Source: a virus. Taken from it: DNA of 52,788 bases. A program made the translations under genes and the position numbers. Within the stretch, counting starts at the first letter, position 1, and each line of letters starts with the position of its first letter. Below are positions 15,627 through 23,919 of the stretch, in pieces. The DNA is taken from IMG/VR virus record IMGVR_UViG_3300042516_004385, positions 1-52,788 of that record. One strand, given 5' to 3'. The notes under the pieces are model-generated. The model saw only the letters and a program-made list of their open reading frames with translations. It was not told the DNA's origin and made no database searches.

Positions 15627-16190
15627 ATGGCAAAAACTACAAAAATAAAATGCAATTGTCCAAGTTGTGGGATCGAAAGGTTTGTAAGAGGAGATAGAAG
15701 TCATAGGGTTTGTAGAAAATGCTCCTATAAAAAAATATCTGAATCTCGTAAAGGGTGGATACCTTCTGAAGAAACTAAACAAAAAATGTCAGAAGGAGCT
15801 AAGAAAAGAACATGGACTGAAGAAGAGAAAGAAAAAAGAAAACAAGGGTTAATAAAAGCTCATACTGGAAATAAATATAGTTTAGGTAAAAGAAAAGAAA
15901 ATTCAAAATATTCAGAAAATTATAGAGATAGAAGAATATTTAGAGCAGCTTTACAAAAATTGATATTTGAAAGAGATAATTATTCTTGTAAACATTGTAA
16001 TAAAAAAGGAGGATATTTACAAGTAAACCATATAAAAGAATGGTCAAAGTTTCCAGAGCTAAGGTTTGATATTGACAATTGTGAAACTCTTTGTATGGAC
16101 TGTCATTATAAACATACATTTAATAAAGAAAAACCAAGTCATATAAAAAATTGGGGACATAATTTAAGTAAAAAGTTAGAAAAAAAATGA
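15627..16190 (+). mobile_element. HNH homing endonuclease gene
   Basis: A 187-aa Lys/Arg-rich protein. A Cys-Pro-x-Cys ... Cys-Arg-Lys-Cys zinc ribbon is at about 9-32, then repeated Ser-Glu-Glu-Thr-Lys-Gln-Lys-Met-Ser-type DNA-binding helices (NUMOD3-like) at about 48-90. An HNH nuclease core with Cys-Lys-His-Cys, Asn-His-Ile-Lys-Glu-Trp, Asp-Asn-Cys-x-Thr-Leu-Cys and Asp-Cys-His is at about 121-163. Such genes are selfish and spread by cutting alleles that lack them. It sits between two fibre genes, 2 bases after one and overlapping the next by ATGA, so no neighbour is visibly broken. It is far more A/T-rich than the flanks, uses AGA for most Arg codons and lacks CCGG words, all signs of recent arrival. 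Confidence 0.88.
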
Positions 16191-16513
16191 ACGTATACAA
16201 AATATTAGGACAATCTTCTCCAATTGCTACAACAGAAACAACTTTGTATACTGTTCCGGCAGCTACCTCTACTATAAGTAGTTCAATCATTATTTGTAAC
16301 AGAGGTGCTACTCAAACAACTTTTAGAGTAAGTATTTCTCAGAGCGGTGGTGTTACTGCTAATAAGGATTATCTTTATTACGATGTAACACTTGCCGGCA
16401 ACGATACATTCATTGCAACAATAGGTGTAACTTTGGCTGCAACTGATGTTGTAAGAATATATTCAGGTAATGCAAGTTTGTCTTTTCAATTGTTTGGAAC
16501 AGAAATATCATAA
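16187..16513 (+). CDS. small beta-rich virion protein (108 aa)
   Basis: A compact 108-aa beta protein with Gly-Gln-Ser-Ser-Pro near the N-terminus, Thr-Leu-Tyr-Thr-Val-Pro-Ala (20-26), Ile-Cys-Asn-Arg-Gly (38-42), Tyr-Leu-Tyr-Tyr-Asp-Val and Asp-Thr-Phe-Ile-Ala-Thr-Ile-Gly-Val-Thr-Leu, and a final Phe-Gly-Thr-Glu. Proteins of this size and pattern recur beside tail-fibre genes in many phages and are thought to be decoration or fibre-associated proteins. It overlaps the HNH gene by 4 bases and precedes the 416-aa fibre gene by 2. The exact role is not known. Confidence 0.6.
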   Translation: MNVYKILGQSSPIATTETTLYTVPAATSTISSSIIICNRGATQTTFRVSISQSGGVTANKDYLYYDVTLAGNDTFIATIGVTLAATDVVRIYSGNASLSFQLFGTEIS

Positions 16514-16515
16514 TC

Positions 16516-17766
16516 ATGGCACAAGGCTATTCAGGATACAGTATAATTAGTCCGGGTGTAACTATTACAGATAGTGCAAACCTTGATGCTTTTAGTAGAT
16601 TAAGAGTTTCGAATCCTCTGGTTCTACACAACTCTCAGTTTACTTACGATCTTGCTCCTGTTATATATGAACCAATAACTAATGGGACAGGGGCAACTGT
16701 TACTTTTGATAGTACAAACAGATATGCATTATTGACTTTTGCATCTACTCCTACAGGAGGAAAAGCATACATGCAAAGCTTTGAGTATCTTCCATATCAA
16801 CCAGGTAGATCTCAGCTTATTTTTATTACCTTCAACATGCTTGGTGGTGTAGCAAATACACTAAAATTTGCCGGTTATTCTGATGGTACAAACGGAATTG
16901 AGTTTCAACTTAATGGTACAACAAAGCAATTTGTTATCTACTCAGGAAGCAGTGCAGGAAATGAGACTGTAACACAATCTTCTTGGAACATTGATCCTTT
17001 GGATGGTACAGGTGCAAGTGGTATTACACTGGATGTAACAAAGACTCAAATACTTGTTATAGATATTCAGGCACTGTACGTAGGTAGAGTAAGGGTTGGT
17101 TTTGATATTGGTGGACAGGTTATATATGCACATGAGTTTTTACATGCTAACACTTTTATCTATCCATATGCTCAGACGGTGAACTTACCGGTAAGATGTG
17201 GTATGACATGTACTGGTACTGTAAGTACAACCATGAATTTTATCTGCTCTGCTGTAATATCTGAAGGTGGTTCTGAAGACATTAACGTATATGGTTATAC
17301 CTTTCAACAGGATTCAGGTCCAGTGAACGTAGGAACAGGTGGTACACATATGCTTAGTCTCAGACCAAGAACAACTTTTAATGGTATTACCAATAGATCA
17401 CGAGTAGCTTTTATAGATGTAGAGATTTACAATGCGGGTAACCAGGCTGTCCAATGGCAACTTTGTATTGGTCAAGCTATTACCGGAACAACTACATACA
17501 ATGATGTAAATACAAATTATAGTAGTAGTGAATATAATGTATTAGGAACACTTAGTGGTAGTCCTGCTATTGTAATAGATGGTGGCTATGTTGCATCGGG
17601 TGGTTCGGTTAAAACCGTTACAAATACAGCAATCATATCACGTTATCCAATAACTTTAGATGCAGCAGGATTACATAGAGCAATGGGTACACTGACATTA
17701 AAAGCTACATCATTTTCTGGTTCACAAAACTGCTACGGATCAATAAAATTCAGAGAAATTAGGTAA
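16516..17766 (+). CDS. adhesin/fibre-like virion protein (416 aa)
   Basis: A 416-aa beta-rich protein with the Asp-Ala-Phe-Ser-Arg-Leu-Arg-Val-Ser segment near residue 23 followed by Pro-Leu-Val-Leu. A Tyr-Gln-Pro-Gly-Arg-Ser-Gln-Leu-Ile block is at about 93-101. A Trp-Asn-Ile-Asp-Pro-Leu-Asp-Gly-Thr-Gly motif follows, then a Val-Gly-Arg-Val-Arg-Val-Gly-Phe-Asp block. This chain of motifs recurs in fibre or adhesin-like proteins of many unrelated tailed phages. No enzyme motif is seen. It overlaps the following fibre gene by one base. The probable role is host attachment or an external virion projection. Confidence 0.65.
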   Translation: MAQGYSGYSIISPGVTITDSANLDAFSRLRVSNPLVLHNSQFTYDLAPVIYEPITNGTGATVTFDSTNRYALLTFASTPTGGKAYMQSFEYLPYQPGRSQLIFITFNMLGGVANTLKFAGYSDGTNGIEFQLNGTTKQFVIYSGSSAGNETVTQSSWNIDPLDGTGASGITLDVTKTQILVIDIQALYVGRVRVGFDIGGQVIYAHEFLHANTFIYPYAQTVNLPVRCGMTCTGTVSTTMNFICSAVISEGGSEDINVYGYTFQQDSGPVNVGTGGTHMLSLRPRTTFNGITNRSRVAFIDVEIYNAGNQAVQWQLCIGQAITGTTTYNDVNTNYSSSEYNVLGTLSGSPAIVIDGGYVASGGSVKTVTNTAIISRYPITLDAAGLHRAMGTLTLKATSFSGSQNCYGSIKFREIR

Positions 17767-19124
17767 TGGCACAAGGAACAACTAAAGGGGTACCAATAGA
17801 TACTGATCCGTTGCTGGCGGCAAATAGTGATCTTCTTGTACCTTCTGAAAAAGCGGTAAGAACTTACATAGCTGCAAATTCTGTAGCCTTTTCCAGTTTG
17901 TTTGCAAATCCTCCTTTGTCTTACAATGGTGCCGGTGTATTTAGTATTACACAAGCCAGTGCATCTACAAACGGCTATCTTTCTTCTACCGACTGGAGTA
18001 CCTTTAGTGCAAAAGTACCGACAGGTTCTATAACAACTTCCGGCCTTACTCAGAATACTAACAAACTTTTAGGTCGGGGAACTGCATCTTCAGGAGCTAT
18101 TGAGGAAATAACCCTGGGAACCAATCTAAGTTTGTCAGGTACAACTTTGAATGCAGCAAGTGGTTCAACTCCTCCGGGAGGTGCAACTACTCAAGTACAG
18201 TATAACAATGCCGGCTCTTTTGATGGTGCTTCTCAGGTAACTATAGATACTACAGATGAGAACCTGATTCTTTTAAGTACAAATAGTACTACAGCCATGA
18301 CTGCTCCGGGAAGTGCCGGTGCCAAGATCTGGACAAATAATAGGGTTGGTTTAAATCAACCAATGTTTACTCCATTTTTAGGAGTAGAGACACCGTTTCA
18401 AGCTTCTTTTGGAAACAAACTTGTAGGAGGTTATACTGTATCAGGTAGTGCTAACATATTTGCCTGGGGTCAATTGGCATCTGCAATGAGTACAGTAAAC
18501 CCGGGAAATGGTGGTGCAACAATTACTGCACGTACTTACGATGCTACTAACTTACTACCAAACTATGCACGTTATGCATTACTTACACTTACAAGTGCAA
18601 GCAGCTATTCAGAAACTCGTACCAGTATTGCCGGCAAAGGATCTGTTATGGGCAACAATACTTACGGTGGTGGTAGTAAACTAGTTCATACATTTGGTTT
18701 AGGTGCATACAATGCAGGTGAACGTCTTTTCTTTGGTTATACCGGCAGTGCTTTAACCTGGTCAACAAACATTGACCCTTCTGCTCAGATAAATACTTTT
18801 GGTCTTGCTAAGGATGTAGGTGATAGTACATTTCAATGGATAACAAATGATGGTACAGGTATTGCTACAAAAACTAATACAGGTGTAACTCCAAACACTA
18901 CTGATGTATACCGCCTTACGGTTTATGTACCACCAAATACTACAACAATCTATATGCAACTGGAGGTAATGACAAAAAGTGCAATTACAATATATTTACA
19001 CTCTGCATCATCTGATATTCCGGCTATTGGTACATTGATATACCAAAGAATGTATGTAAACAATGCAGCTACTGGTGCAGCACTTTCAATTATGATGATT
19101 CAAATAGAAGAAGAACTTTACTAA
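17766..19124 (+). CDS. tail-fibre protein (452 aa)
   Basis: A 452-aa protein with the mosaic of fibre modules typical of phages of Bacteroidota. The start has a Val-Pro-Ser-Glu-Lys-Ala-Val-Arg-Thr-Tyr-Ile shaft segment, followed by Ser-Thr-Asp-Trp-Ser-Thr-Phe and an Asn-Lys-Leu-Leu-Gly-Arg-Gly-Thr-Ala block with Glu-Glu-Ile-Thr-Leu-Gly. A Thr-Thr-Gln-Val-Gln-Tyr-Asn-Asn-Ala-Gly-Ser-Phe block is at about 140-151. The C-terminal 270 residues form a beta-rich head likely to carry the receptor-binding surface. The Asn-Lys-Leu block is shared with the gene at 15127. No chaperone cleavage site or catalytic motif was noticed. Confidence 0.75.
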   Translation: MAQGTTKGVPIDTDPLLAANSDLLVPSEKAVRTYIAANSVAFSSLFANPPLSYNGAGVFSITQASASTNGYLSSTDWSTFSAKVPTGSITTSGLTQNTNKLLGRGTASSGAIEEITLGTNLSLSGTTLNAASGSTPPGGATTQVQYNNAGSFDGASQVTIDTTDENLILLSTNSTTAMTAPGSAGAKIWTNNRVGLNQPMFTPFLGVETPFQASFGNKLVGGYTVSGSANIFAWGQLASAMSTVNPGNGGATITARTYDATNLLPNYARYALLTLTSASSYSETRTSIAGKGSVMGNNTYGGGSKLVHTFGLGAYNAGERLFFGYTGSALTWSTNIDPSAQINTFGLAKDVGDSTFQWITNDGTGIATKTNTGVTPNTTDVYRLTVYVPPNTTTIYMQLEVMTKSAITIYLHSASSDIPAIGTLIYQRMYVNNAATGAALSIMMIQIEEELY

Positions 19125-19125
19125 T

Positions 19126-19380
19126 ATGGTACAGATAGTCCCTTTTCAAGCAACAACAGGTGGTCCCCTGGCAACTCAATTAGATGTTTCCTGTACGGAT
19201 GATGATCTTTATGCATCAGCAAATTTCAGGTGGGTACTGTTTGATGCTATCGGCCAGATAGTCAACAATGGCCTCATTCCTTGTATGGATCAAGATTACA
19301 CCAATTGGGATGGAAGCAACACATACCCTTACACTTTTGTTGCCGGAGTGCTTGGTGTACAAATTATTGGTAATGTCTAA
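19126..19380 (+). CDS. small hypothetical fibre-associated protein (84 aa)
   Basis: An 84-aa protein with a beta-like pattern, Val-Pro-Phe-Gln-Ala-Thr-Thr near the start and Tyr-Pro-Tyr-Thr-Phe-Val-Ala-Gly-Val-Leu at the end. It has no signal peptide or membrane segment. It begins 1 base after the 452-aa fibre gene and is followed by another fibre gene after 21 bases. It may be a fibre assembly or tip protein, inferred only from its neighbours. Confidence 0.5.
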   Translation: MVQIVPFQATTGGPLATQLDVSCTDDDLYASANFRWVLFDAIGQIVNNGLIPCMDQDYTNWDGSNTYPYTFVAGVLGVQIIGNV

Positions 19381-19401
19381 TAAAAAACTTATCTTAATTA
19401 C

Positions 19402-20460
19402 ATGAGCAGTTCAGGTAAATCTCCGAATGTATTTGGTATACCGGCCACCTTGCAGTGGTGCGTAGGATCAATTGAGCAGTTAAAGGGTCAGGTATGGGGC
19501 CTTATACAAAATGGTGGTGGTGGAGGTGGAGGTACACAAGATCTTCAAAGTGTACTTAGTTATGGTAACAGTGCTTTTAACCAAAGTATAATTCTTGAAG
19601 GAAATGACTATAGTCAAATAACAATAAGTGGAACACCAGATAGTTCATATGTTGAATTAGTATCTCCAAATAGTACAAATGGTATTTTTTTATTTGTAAA
19701 CGATTCTTCAAACTATCTCCAGTTTTATACTGAAGGTGGAGAGTTTAGATTACAACTTGAACCATCTGGTCCAATAGTATCAACTGAAAGAGTTAAGATT
19801 CCCGTAGATGCTACTTTTCCATTAGGTGAAAGCGGTATACTTCTTTTATCTGATTTTTTAGGGGTAGCTAATGGTATTGCTACTTTGGATAGTTCAGGAC
19901 TTGTACCGGTTACCCAACTTCCTTTCTCTGCTACTACTTATCAAGGTACTTGGGATGCCACTAATCCTCCGGTAGGTGGTACACCGACATTATCGGATGC
20001 TTCTATTGAACCTGCCGGTAACTTTTACTTTGTCTCAGTAGGTGGTACACAGGATCTTGGAAGTGGTAATATTACTTTTGATGCCGGAGATGTTGTTGTT
20101 TCTAACGGATCTATATGGGAAAAGGTAGGTACACCGGTACCAACTACTCAGAAAGTTGAGTCTCGCCCAGATGCTGCATACCAACTTTTACTAACAGACA
20201 ATCAAAAATTACTAAAGTTTCCTTTTTCAACTAGTTATAATATTACCGTACCTTTAAATGCAACTGTTGCTTTCCCGGTAGGTAGTAGAGTAGACATCAT
20301 GATGACAAATGATGGCCAGGCTACATTTGTAGGAGAAACTGTTGGAGTATCGATTCTTTCTAAAGGTGGAAATAAAAAAACAAACGGTAAGTATACTGTA
20401 GTTTCTATTGAAAAAATAGCCACAGATGAGTGGGTATTAGTAGGCGATTTAACTTCATAA
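19402..20460 (+). CDS. tail-fibre protein with glycine run (352 aa)
   Basis: The 352-aa protein has an N-terminal segment (about 1-36), a run of seven Gly at about 38-44 acting as a flexible hinge, and a beta-rich shaft. A Gly-Thr-Trp-Asp-Ala-Thr-Asn-Pro-Pro-Val-Gly-Gly module is at about 180-191, with Gly-Asp-Val-Val-Val-Ser-Asn-Gly-Ser-Ile-Trp-Glu shortly after. The C-terminal domain contains Phe-Pro-Val-Gly-Ser-Arg-Val-Asp-Ile, Gly-Gln-Ala-Thr-Phe-Val and a final Trp-Val-Leu-Val-Gly-Asp-Leu. This end module is widespread in phage fibres. It presumably carries a receptor-binding tip or anchors one. It ends 1 base before the next fibre gene. Confidence 0.75.
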   Translation: MSSSGKSPNVFGIPATLQWCVGSIEQLKGQVWGLIQNGGGGGGGTQDLQSVLSYGNSAFNQSIILEGNDYSQITISGTPDSSYVELVSPNSTNGIFLFVNDSSNYLQFYTEGGEFRLQLEPSGPIVSTERVKIPVDATFPLGESGILLLSDFLGVANGIATLDSSGLVPVTQLPFSATTYQGTWDATNPPVGGTPTLSDASIEPAGNFYFVSVGGTQDLGSGNITFDAGDVVVSNGSIWEKVGTPVPTTQKVESRPDAAYQLLLTDNQKLLKFPFSTSYNITVPLNATVAFPVGSRVDIMMTNDGQATFVGETVGVSILSKGGNKKTNGKYTVVSIEKIATDEWVLVGDLTS

Positions 20461-20461
20461 C

Positions 20462-21394
20462 ATGTTAACAACCATACCATTAGGAGTAATTGATTCGGCT
20501 GGTAGCAGAGTTTATGCTAAGTGGAGTTCTCTAAATAAGAGTTCCTTTATAACTCTGTCTACTGATAAACTTAGTACATCAAGTGTTGTAGGACAATATG
20601 GTAGTATTATTTCAGATATTGGAATAGCTCCCGGAGATACAGGTTATTTTGAGTTAACTCCTACAGTAGCATCTCCAACAGGAGGTGGTCCTTTTATGGG
20701 AATGGGTAATTTTATTCCAATTTCAGGAGCAAGTACACAACAAGTAGGAAATATTTCAAACTCATTTGCATTTAGAGGAAATGCAGGAACTATTGGGCCA
20801 GGTACAGCATGTATACAAACAAAATTTGGAAGTTCTGCTAGTACTTATGTTGGAATAAATACTTGTACAATATCAGTAGGGGCTAACTGTATTGTAACTA
20901 TAACTAATCATAACTATTACACAGGAATGCCTTTTAGACTTACAACAACTGGAGTTTTACCAGGAGGTCTTGGAACTAATACTACTTATTATGTACATGT
21001 AATAGACAATAATACTTTTAATATAGCAGCTACTCTTGCAAATTCTGTTGCTGGTCCTTACATAACTACATTGTATTCTGGGTCAGGTGTAATTACTGTT
21101 AGACCAGTAGGTGATTGTACATCAAATGTTGTATCGACAGATGTATTTTCATTTGTAATTAATAACACTACAGGTAAAGCAAATATTTACAAAGCTAGTT
21201 TAGCAGGTGTAAGTCAAAAAGTATTTATTGATTTTTATGTACCATTGGGAAGCACATGGTATCCATGTGTATCAGGGGATGGTAGAGGTAGTGGAGTTAC
21301 TGCAAATTTTGGACAGAATGCTTGGGATGCAAGAACAGCTAGTCTTAGAAGCACTTTAGAAACTGCAGGATATAAAATAGGAATTTACAACTAA
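20462..21394 (+). CDS. fibre/receptor-binding-like protein (310 aa)
   Basis: A 310-aa beta-rich, Gly/Thr/Ser-dominated protein. The N-terminal half has a Phe-Met-Gly-Met-Gly-Asn-Phe-Ile-Pro segment. A middle Cys-Thr-Ile-Ser-Val-Gly-Ala-Asn-Cys block and a Thr-Tyr-Tyr-Val-His-Val-Ile-Asp-Asn-Asn-Thr-Phe block follow, the latter resembling repeats in phage fibre proteins. The last 90 residues contain Val-Phe-Ile-Asp-Phe-Tyr-Val-Pro. Codon choice is more A/T-rich and CCGG words are nearly absent compared with the fibre genes before it, so it may have been exchanged recently, as expected for a receptor-binding gene. Confidence 0.55.
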   Translation: MLTTIPLGVIDSAGSRVYAKWSSLNKSSFITLSTDKLSTSSVVGQYGSIISDIGIAPGDTGYFELTPTVASPTGGGPFMGMGNFIPISGASTQQVGNISNSFAFRGNAGTIGPGTACIQTKFGSSASTYVGINTCTISVGANCIVTITNHNYYTGMPFRLTTTGVLPGGLGTNTTYYVHVIDNNTFNIAATLANSVAGPYITTLYSGSGVITVRPVGDCTSNVVSTDVFSFVINNTTGKANIYKASLAGVSQKVFIDFYVPLGSTWYPCVSGDGRGSGVTANFGQNAWDARTASLRSTLETAGYKIGIYN

Positions 21395-21405
21395 GAATAG
21401 ATAAG

Positions 21406-21693
21406 ATGAAAATAGATATCAATAAAGCTTTTGTTGCAGTTACTTCAGTATTTATTGCATTCCTTAGCTGGTTTGGAAAGATTACATATGACAAACTCAC
21501 AAAGATCGAAACTGATGTACAAGCTTTATTGGTTGCATCTGGGATTGATAGAACTGAAATACAGAATCTTAAGGATAGAATAGATAGTGCTCCCGGGTCT
21601 AAAAAGCCAGTGAGTTACGTACATTACCACAAAGAGTTTATACTGCCGGATGAAGTTCTCCCCAAGAAGAAAAAATTGATATTCAAATCATGA
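21406..21693 (+). CDS. small membrane protein, holin candidate
   Basis: A 95-aa protein with one hydrophobic segment at about 8-24 (Ala-Phe-Val-Ala-Val-Thr-Ser-Val-Phe-Ile-Ala-Phe), then a short coiled-coil region (about 26-60) and a basic C-terminus. One N-terminal membrane segment, short length and the following two membrane or coiled-coil genes fit a holin or holin-associated protein in a lysis cassette. The next gene overlaps it by 4 bases. It could instead be an unrelated membrane-anchored coiled-coil protein. Confidence 0.45.
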   Translation: MKIDINKAFVAVTSVFIAFLSWFGKITYDKLTKIETDVQALLVASGIDRTEIQNLKDRIDSAPGSKKPVSYVHYHKEFILPDEVLPKKKKLIFKS

Positions 21694-22046
21694 ACAAGGT
21701 AGCTGTAGTAGTTTTTATAGGAATAGTTGGTGTCCTTTTGGCAATCATTGCATTTTACCAGAAGCCGGCCAAGTTTGAGGGTATTACAGCAAAGGAACTA
21801 TCCGACAGCCTGGCTGCCCACGACAAGGTAAGAGACCAGAAACTATCTATCCTAAGGATAAAGTACGAACAGGATTCTGTGAAGTTGACAAACATGAGAA
21901 GCCAGATAGATCAGGTACCTGATCTCGTGAAACAAATAAACAAGAAGTATGATAAAAAAAGGGATCACATTAATACTCTTTCTGTTGACGAGCAAGTTGG
22001 CCATATGTCAGACTGGTTATCCAAAGATAGTAGTCTTGGAGAATAA
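21690..22046 (+). CDS. inner-membrane spanin-like protein (118 aa)
   Basis: A 118-aa protein with an N-terminal membrane segment (about 4-22, Val-Ala-Val-Val-Val-Phe-Ile-Gly-Ile-Val-Gly) and then a charged, coiled-coil-prone periplasmic-type domain. This is the plan of an inner-membrane spanin, which spans the periplasm and fuses the inner and outer membranes after the peptidoglycan has been cut. The last 98 bases (21949-22046) are used by the next gene in another frame, as in classical overlapping spanin pairs. Function is inferred from architecture and arrangement, not from sequence similarity. Confidence 0.5.
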   Translation: MNKVAVVVFIGIVGVLLAIIAFYQKPAKFEGITAKELSDSLAAHDKVRDQKLSILRIKYEQDSVKLTNMRSQIDQVPDLVKQINKKYDKKRDHINTLSVDEQVGHMSDWLSKDSSLGE

Positions 22047-22380
22047 TACTGTAGTAGTTATAACAAAAGCACAGATGAAGAAGATTAACAATCTTCATCT
22101 CCACTACCAGGAATGTAAAGAAACAAACACACTTCTCGAAAGTACACTGGATAGTTGCAAAGCAGTCTTTGCAATCTACGACACTATGCTCATCAACCTT
22201 AAGGATCAAAGGATTATCCTGCAAGAAGGAGCCAAAGAATCCAAGAAGGTTATTAGCCAGATGGTAGAACTGGATGAGAAAAAGAACAAGAAGATCCGGA
22301 ACCTTACTCTCCAAAACAAACTTCTCAAAGCCGGTGGAATACTGGCCCTTGCTGCTGCAGCAATCTTTATGATTATTTAG
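21949..22380 (+). CDS. overlapping spanin-like protein with N- and C-terminal hydrophobic ends (143 aa)
   Basis: A 143-aa protein with a signal-like N-terminus (Leu-Ile-Leu-Phe-Leu-Leu, then Leu-Ala-Ile-Cys), a long charged coiled-coil middle, and a hydrophobic C-terminal segment (about 128-143). A lipoprotein signal plus a C-terminal membrane segment would match a unimolecular spanin, but Ile before the Cys departs from the usual Gly/Ala/Ser, so lipidation is doubtful. It overlaps the gene at 21690 by 98 bases in a different frame. In context it completes a probable three-gene lysis group. Confidence 0.5.
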   Translation: MIKKGITLILFLLTSKLAICQTGYPKIVVLENNTVVVITKAQMKKINNLHLHYQECKETNTLLESTLDSCKAVFAIYDTMLINLKDQRIILQEGAKESKKVISQMVELDEKKNKKIRNLTLQNKLLKAGGILALAAAAIFMII

Positions 22381-22413
22381 GTATTTATTATCAAAATAAA
22401 TATTTCAAAATAG

Positions 22414-22444
22414 TTTGTTGGAAAACAAAAAAGGTGTATATTAA
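22414..22444 (+). promoter_or_regulatory. late promoter upstream of the 462-aa virion gene
   Basis: TTTG (22414-22417), 19 bases, TATATTAA (22437-22444). The spacing is the same as at 13181 and 29031. It lies in the 131-base gap between the lysis cassette and the 462-aa gene, leaving a leader of about 60 bases that can fold. Confidence 0.6.
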
Positions 22445-22448
22445 ATAT

Positions 22449-22485
22449 GAGAGGGGAAGATACTCTCTCCGTTCAGGTTTCCTGG
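22449..22485 (+). promoter_or_regulatory. structured 5' leader of the 462-aa gene
   Basis: The leader starts with GAGAGGGGAAG (22449-22459), whose first part can pair with CTCTC about 10 bases later. A CAGG-TTT-CCTG hairpin follows at about 22474-22484. The 11-base word GAGAGGGGAAG is repeated in the terminator behind the gene (23920-23930). The leader may stabilise an abundant mRNA. Confidence 0.45.
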
Positions 22486-22511
22486 ATGTCACAAAAAAAC
22501 TTTTTTAAAAA

Positions 22512-23900
22512 ATGATTTATCCGTATTCATTTAGACGAGCGTACCTTGCATCGCCAGTAGGAGGAGCACTAGTAGTACAACAAAGCGGTACTACAGACAT
22601 TATCAAAAAAGGAGAATTTGGTTTCTGTACAGCACCAAATGGTATTGAAGGCTCCTTTATCTCTGCTGCCACAACTACTACCTTGAAAATGGTAACAGGT
22701 AGCTGGCACAATGTTGACAAGATTGCACCATTCTATGGTGGTCTTCAAGCCCCTTACTATAGTAAGGCAATTGATCCACGTAGGGTAACACGATTTATCC
22801 AATCAATAGCACAACCTGCTCAACAGCAAATTGTTGTTGCCGGTTGGGATCTGACTACAGGGACTACTGGTGTAGGTCCAAAGTTCTACTGTGGCGAAGC
22901 TTATCAACTCCGTTTGGACATGATCGGTTCTCCTGCTCTCCGTCTTCTGAATCACCAAATATATGTAACACTGCCGGCTTATGGTGGATGTTGCGATAAT
23001 GACTGCTCTTCAGGTTGTACAGCTACTCCTGTTGATGCTGCTTGCATTATGTTGCAGTGGAATGACTTTATGAGGTATGGTACTTACAACCCAGGTATCG
23101 GTAACACTTCAATGAACTCAAATGCAGGTGCAATACCATATCTGACACAATTCTTTATGCCACAAGTATTTGTACAGACAAGTGCTACAACCTCACAACA
23201 GGTATATAGTCAACTTGACTACGAAGCTGCACTTGCAGGTAAATATGGTACTACTGTTGAAAATGATGCAGTAATAGCAGCAGGTGCATATGTATGTGAA
23301 ACAGTAGATCCAGGATCTGTAGTAGCCGGTTTCCAACTTACAGGTGCTTACTACCAAACAAACTACGGTGATTGTACCTTTACTCCATCGGATTACTTTG
23401 AAATAGAGCCTATCTTCTGTAAGATATCTCTGATGACCGGTAACTTCTCAGGAGTAAACAACTTCTCACCTTGTGGTTGGGATACAACAATCAACACTTC
23501 TGTACCTAACATGGTAACTCAGATCCAAGCTCCTGCTTATCCTAAGGGTCTAGGTGAACAAGTTGTCCGTGAAATCATACAGTCTGAAAGATATCGTCAG
23601 GATCACTTTGCAGATAGCATCTATGTAGATAGCTTCCGTATGAGGGAAATTGAAGATCAGAAGTGGATACTTGACAATGTAAGCCGTCAGGGTTACTACG
23701 ATAGCATTGCAATTGTCTACAACATCTTCAGGCCACAGAACAGTCAGCAGGTTCATGACAATGATGAGTATGTAGAAATTATCTACATGCCAACAGGTAC
23801 AAGTGCTACAACATTTACTAATCTGTTCCAAGCATGTTTGACTGCAGTAGGTAGCCCGGTAACGCTGGAAAAAACAGCAGGTAACGGTAGCGGTATCTAA
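22512..23900 (+). CDS. probable abundant virion protein in its own transcription unit (462 aa)
   Basis: A 462-aa beta-rich protein with no enzyme motif. It has a Cys-rich insert (Gly-Gly-Cys-Cys-Asp-Asn-Asp-Cys-Ser-Ser-Gly-Cys) around residues 157-168, a Trp-Asn-Asp-Phe-Met-Arg-Tyr-Gly block after it, and a helical stretch with Ile-Gln-Ser-Glu-Arg-Tyr-Arg-Gln-Asp-His-Phe-Ala-Asp at about 355-367. It is the only gene here with a private promoter, a structured leader and a strong terminator, an arrangement expected for a product needed in large amounts, for example an auxiliary capsid or major tail protein. A contractile-tail sheath was considered and judged unlikely because the tail genes are of podovirus type. 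Confidence 0.55.
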   Translation: MIYPYSFRRAYLASPVGGALVVQQSGTTDIIKKGEFGFCTAPNGIEGSFISAATTTTLKMVTGSWHNVDKIAPFYGGLQAPYYSKAIDPRRVTRFIQSIAQPAQQQIVVAGWDLTTGTTGVGPKFYCGEAYQLRLDMIGSPALRLLNHQIYVTLPAYGGCCDNDCSSGCTATPVDAACIMLQWNDFMRYGTYNPGIGNTSMNSNAGAIPYLTQFFMPQVFVQTSATTSQQVYSQLDYEAALAGKYGTTVENDAVIAAGAYVCETVDPGSVVAGFQLTGAYYQTNYGDCTFTPSDYFEIEPIFCKISLMTGNFSGVNNFSPCGWDTTINTSVPNMVTQIQAPAYPKGLGEQVVREIIQSERYRQDHFADSIYVDSFRMREIEDQKWILDNVSRQGYYDSIAIVYNIFRPQNSQQVHDNDEYVEIIYMPTGTSATTFTNLFQACLTAVGSPVTLEKTAGNGSGI

Positions 23901-23919
23901 TAACCGATAATTTATCATC

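Noticed and set aside
15127-16513. Fibre gene split in two by the HNH insertion
   Set aside because: The gene at 15127 ends in an ordinary tail and the gene at 16187 has a full typical start of a stand-alone small virion protein, so two intact genes are more likely.
21949-22020. Lipoprotein signal in the overlapping spanin-like gene
   Set aside because: The residue before the Cys is Ile, outside the usual Gly/Ala/Ser, so lipidation is left as doubtful and not annotated.
22512-23900. Contractile-tail sheath protein
   Set aside because: Its size and high expected expression would fit, but no tube, baseplate or sheath partner genes are present and the tail genes are of podovirus type with a nozzle protein.
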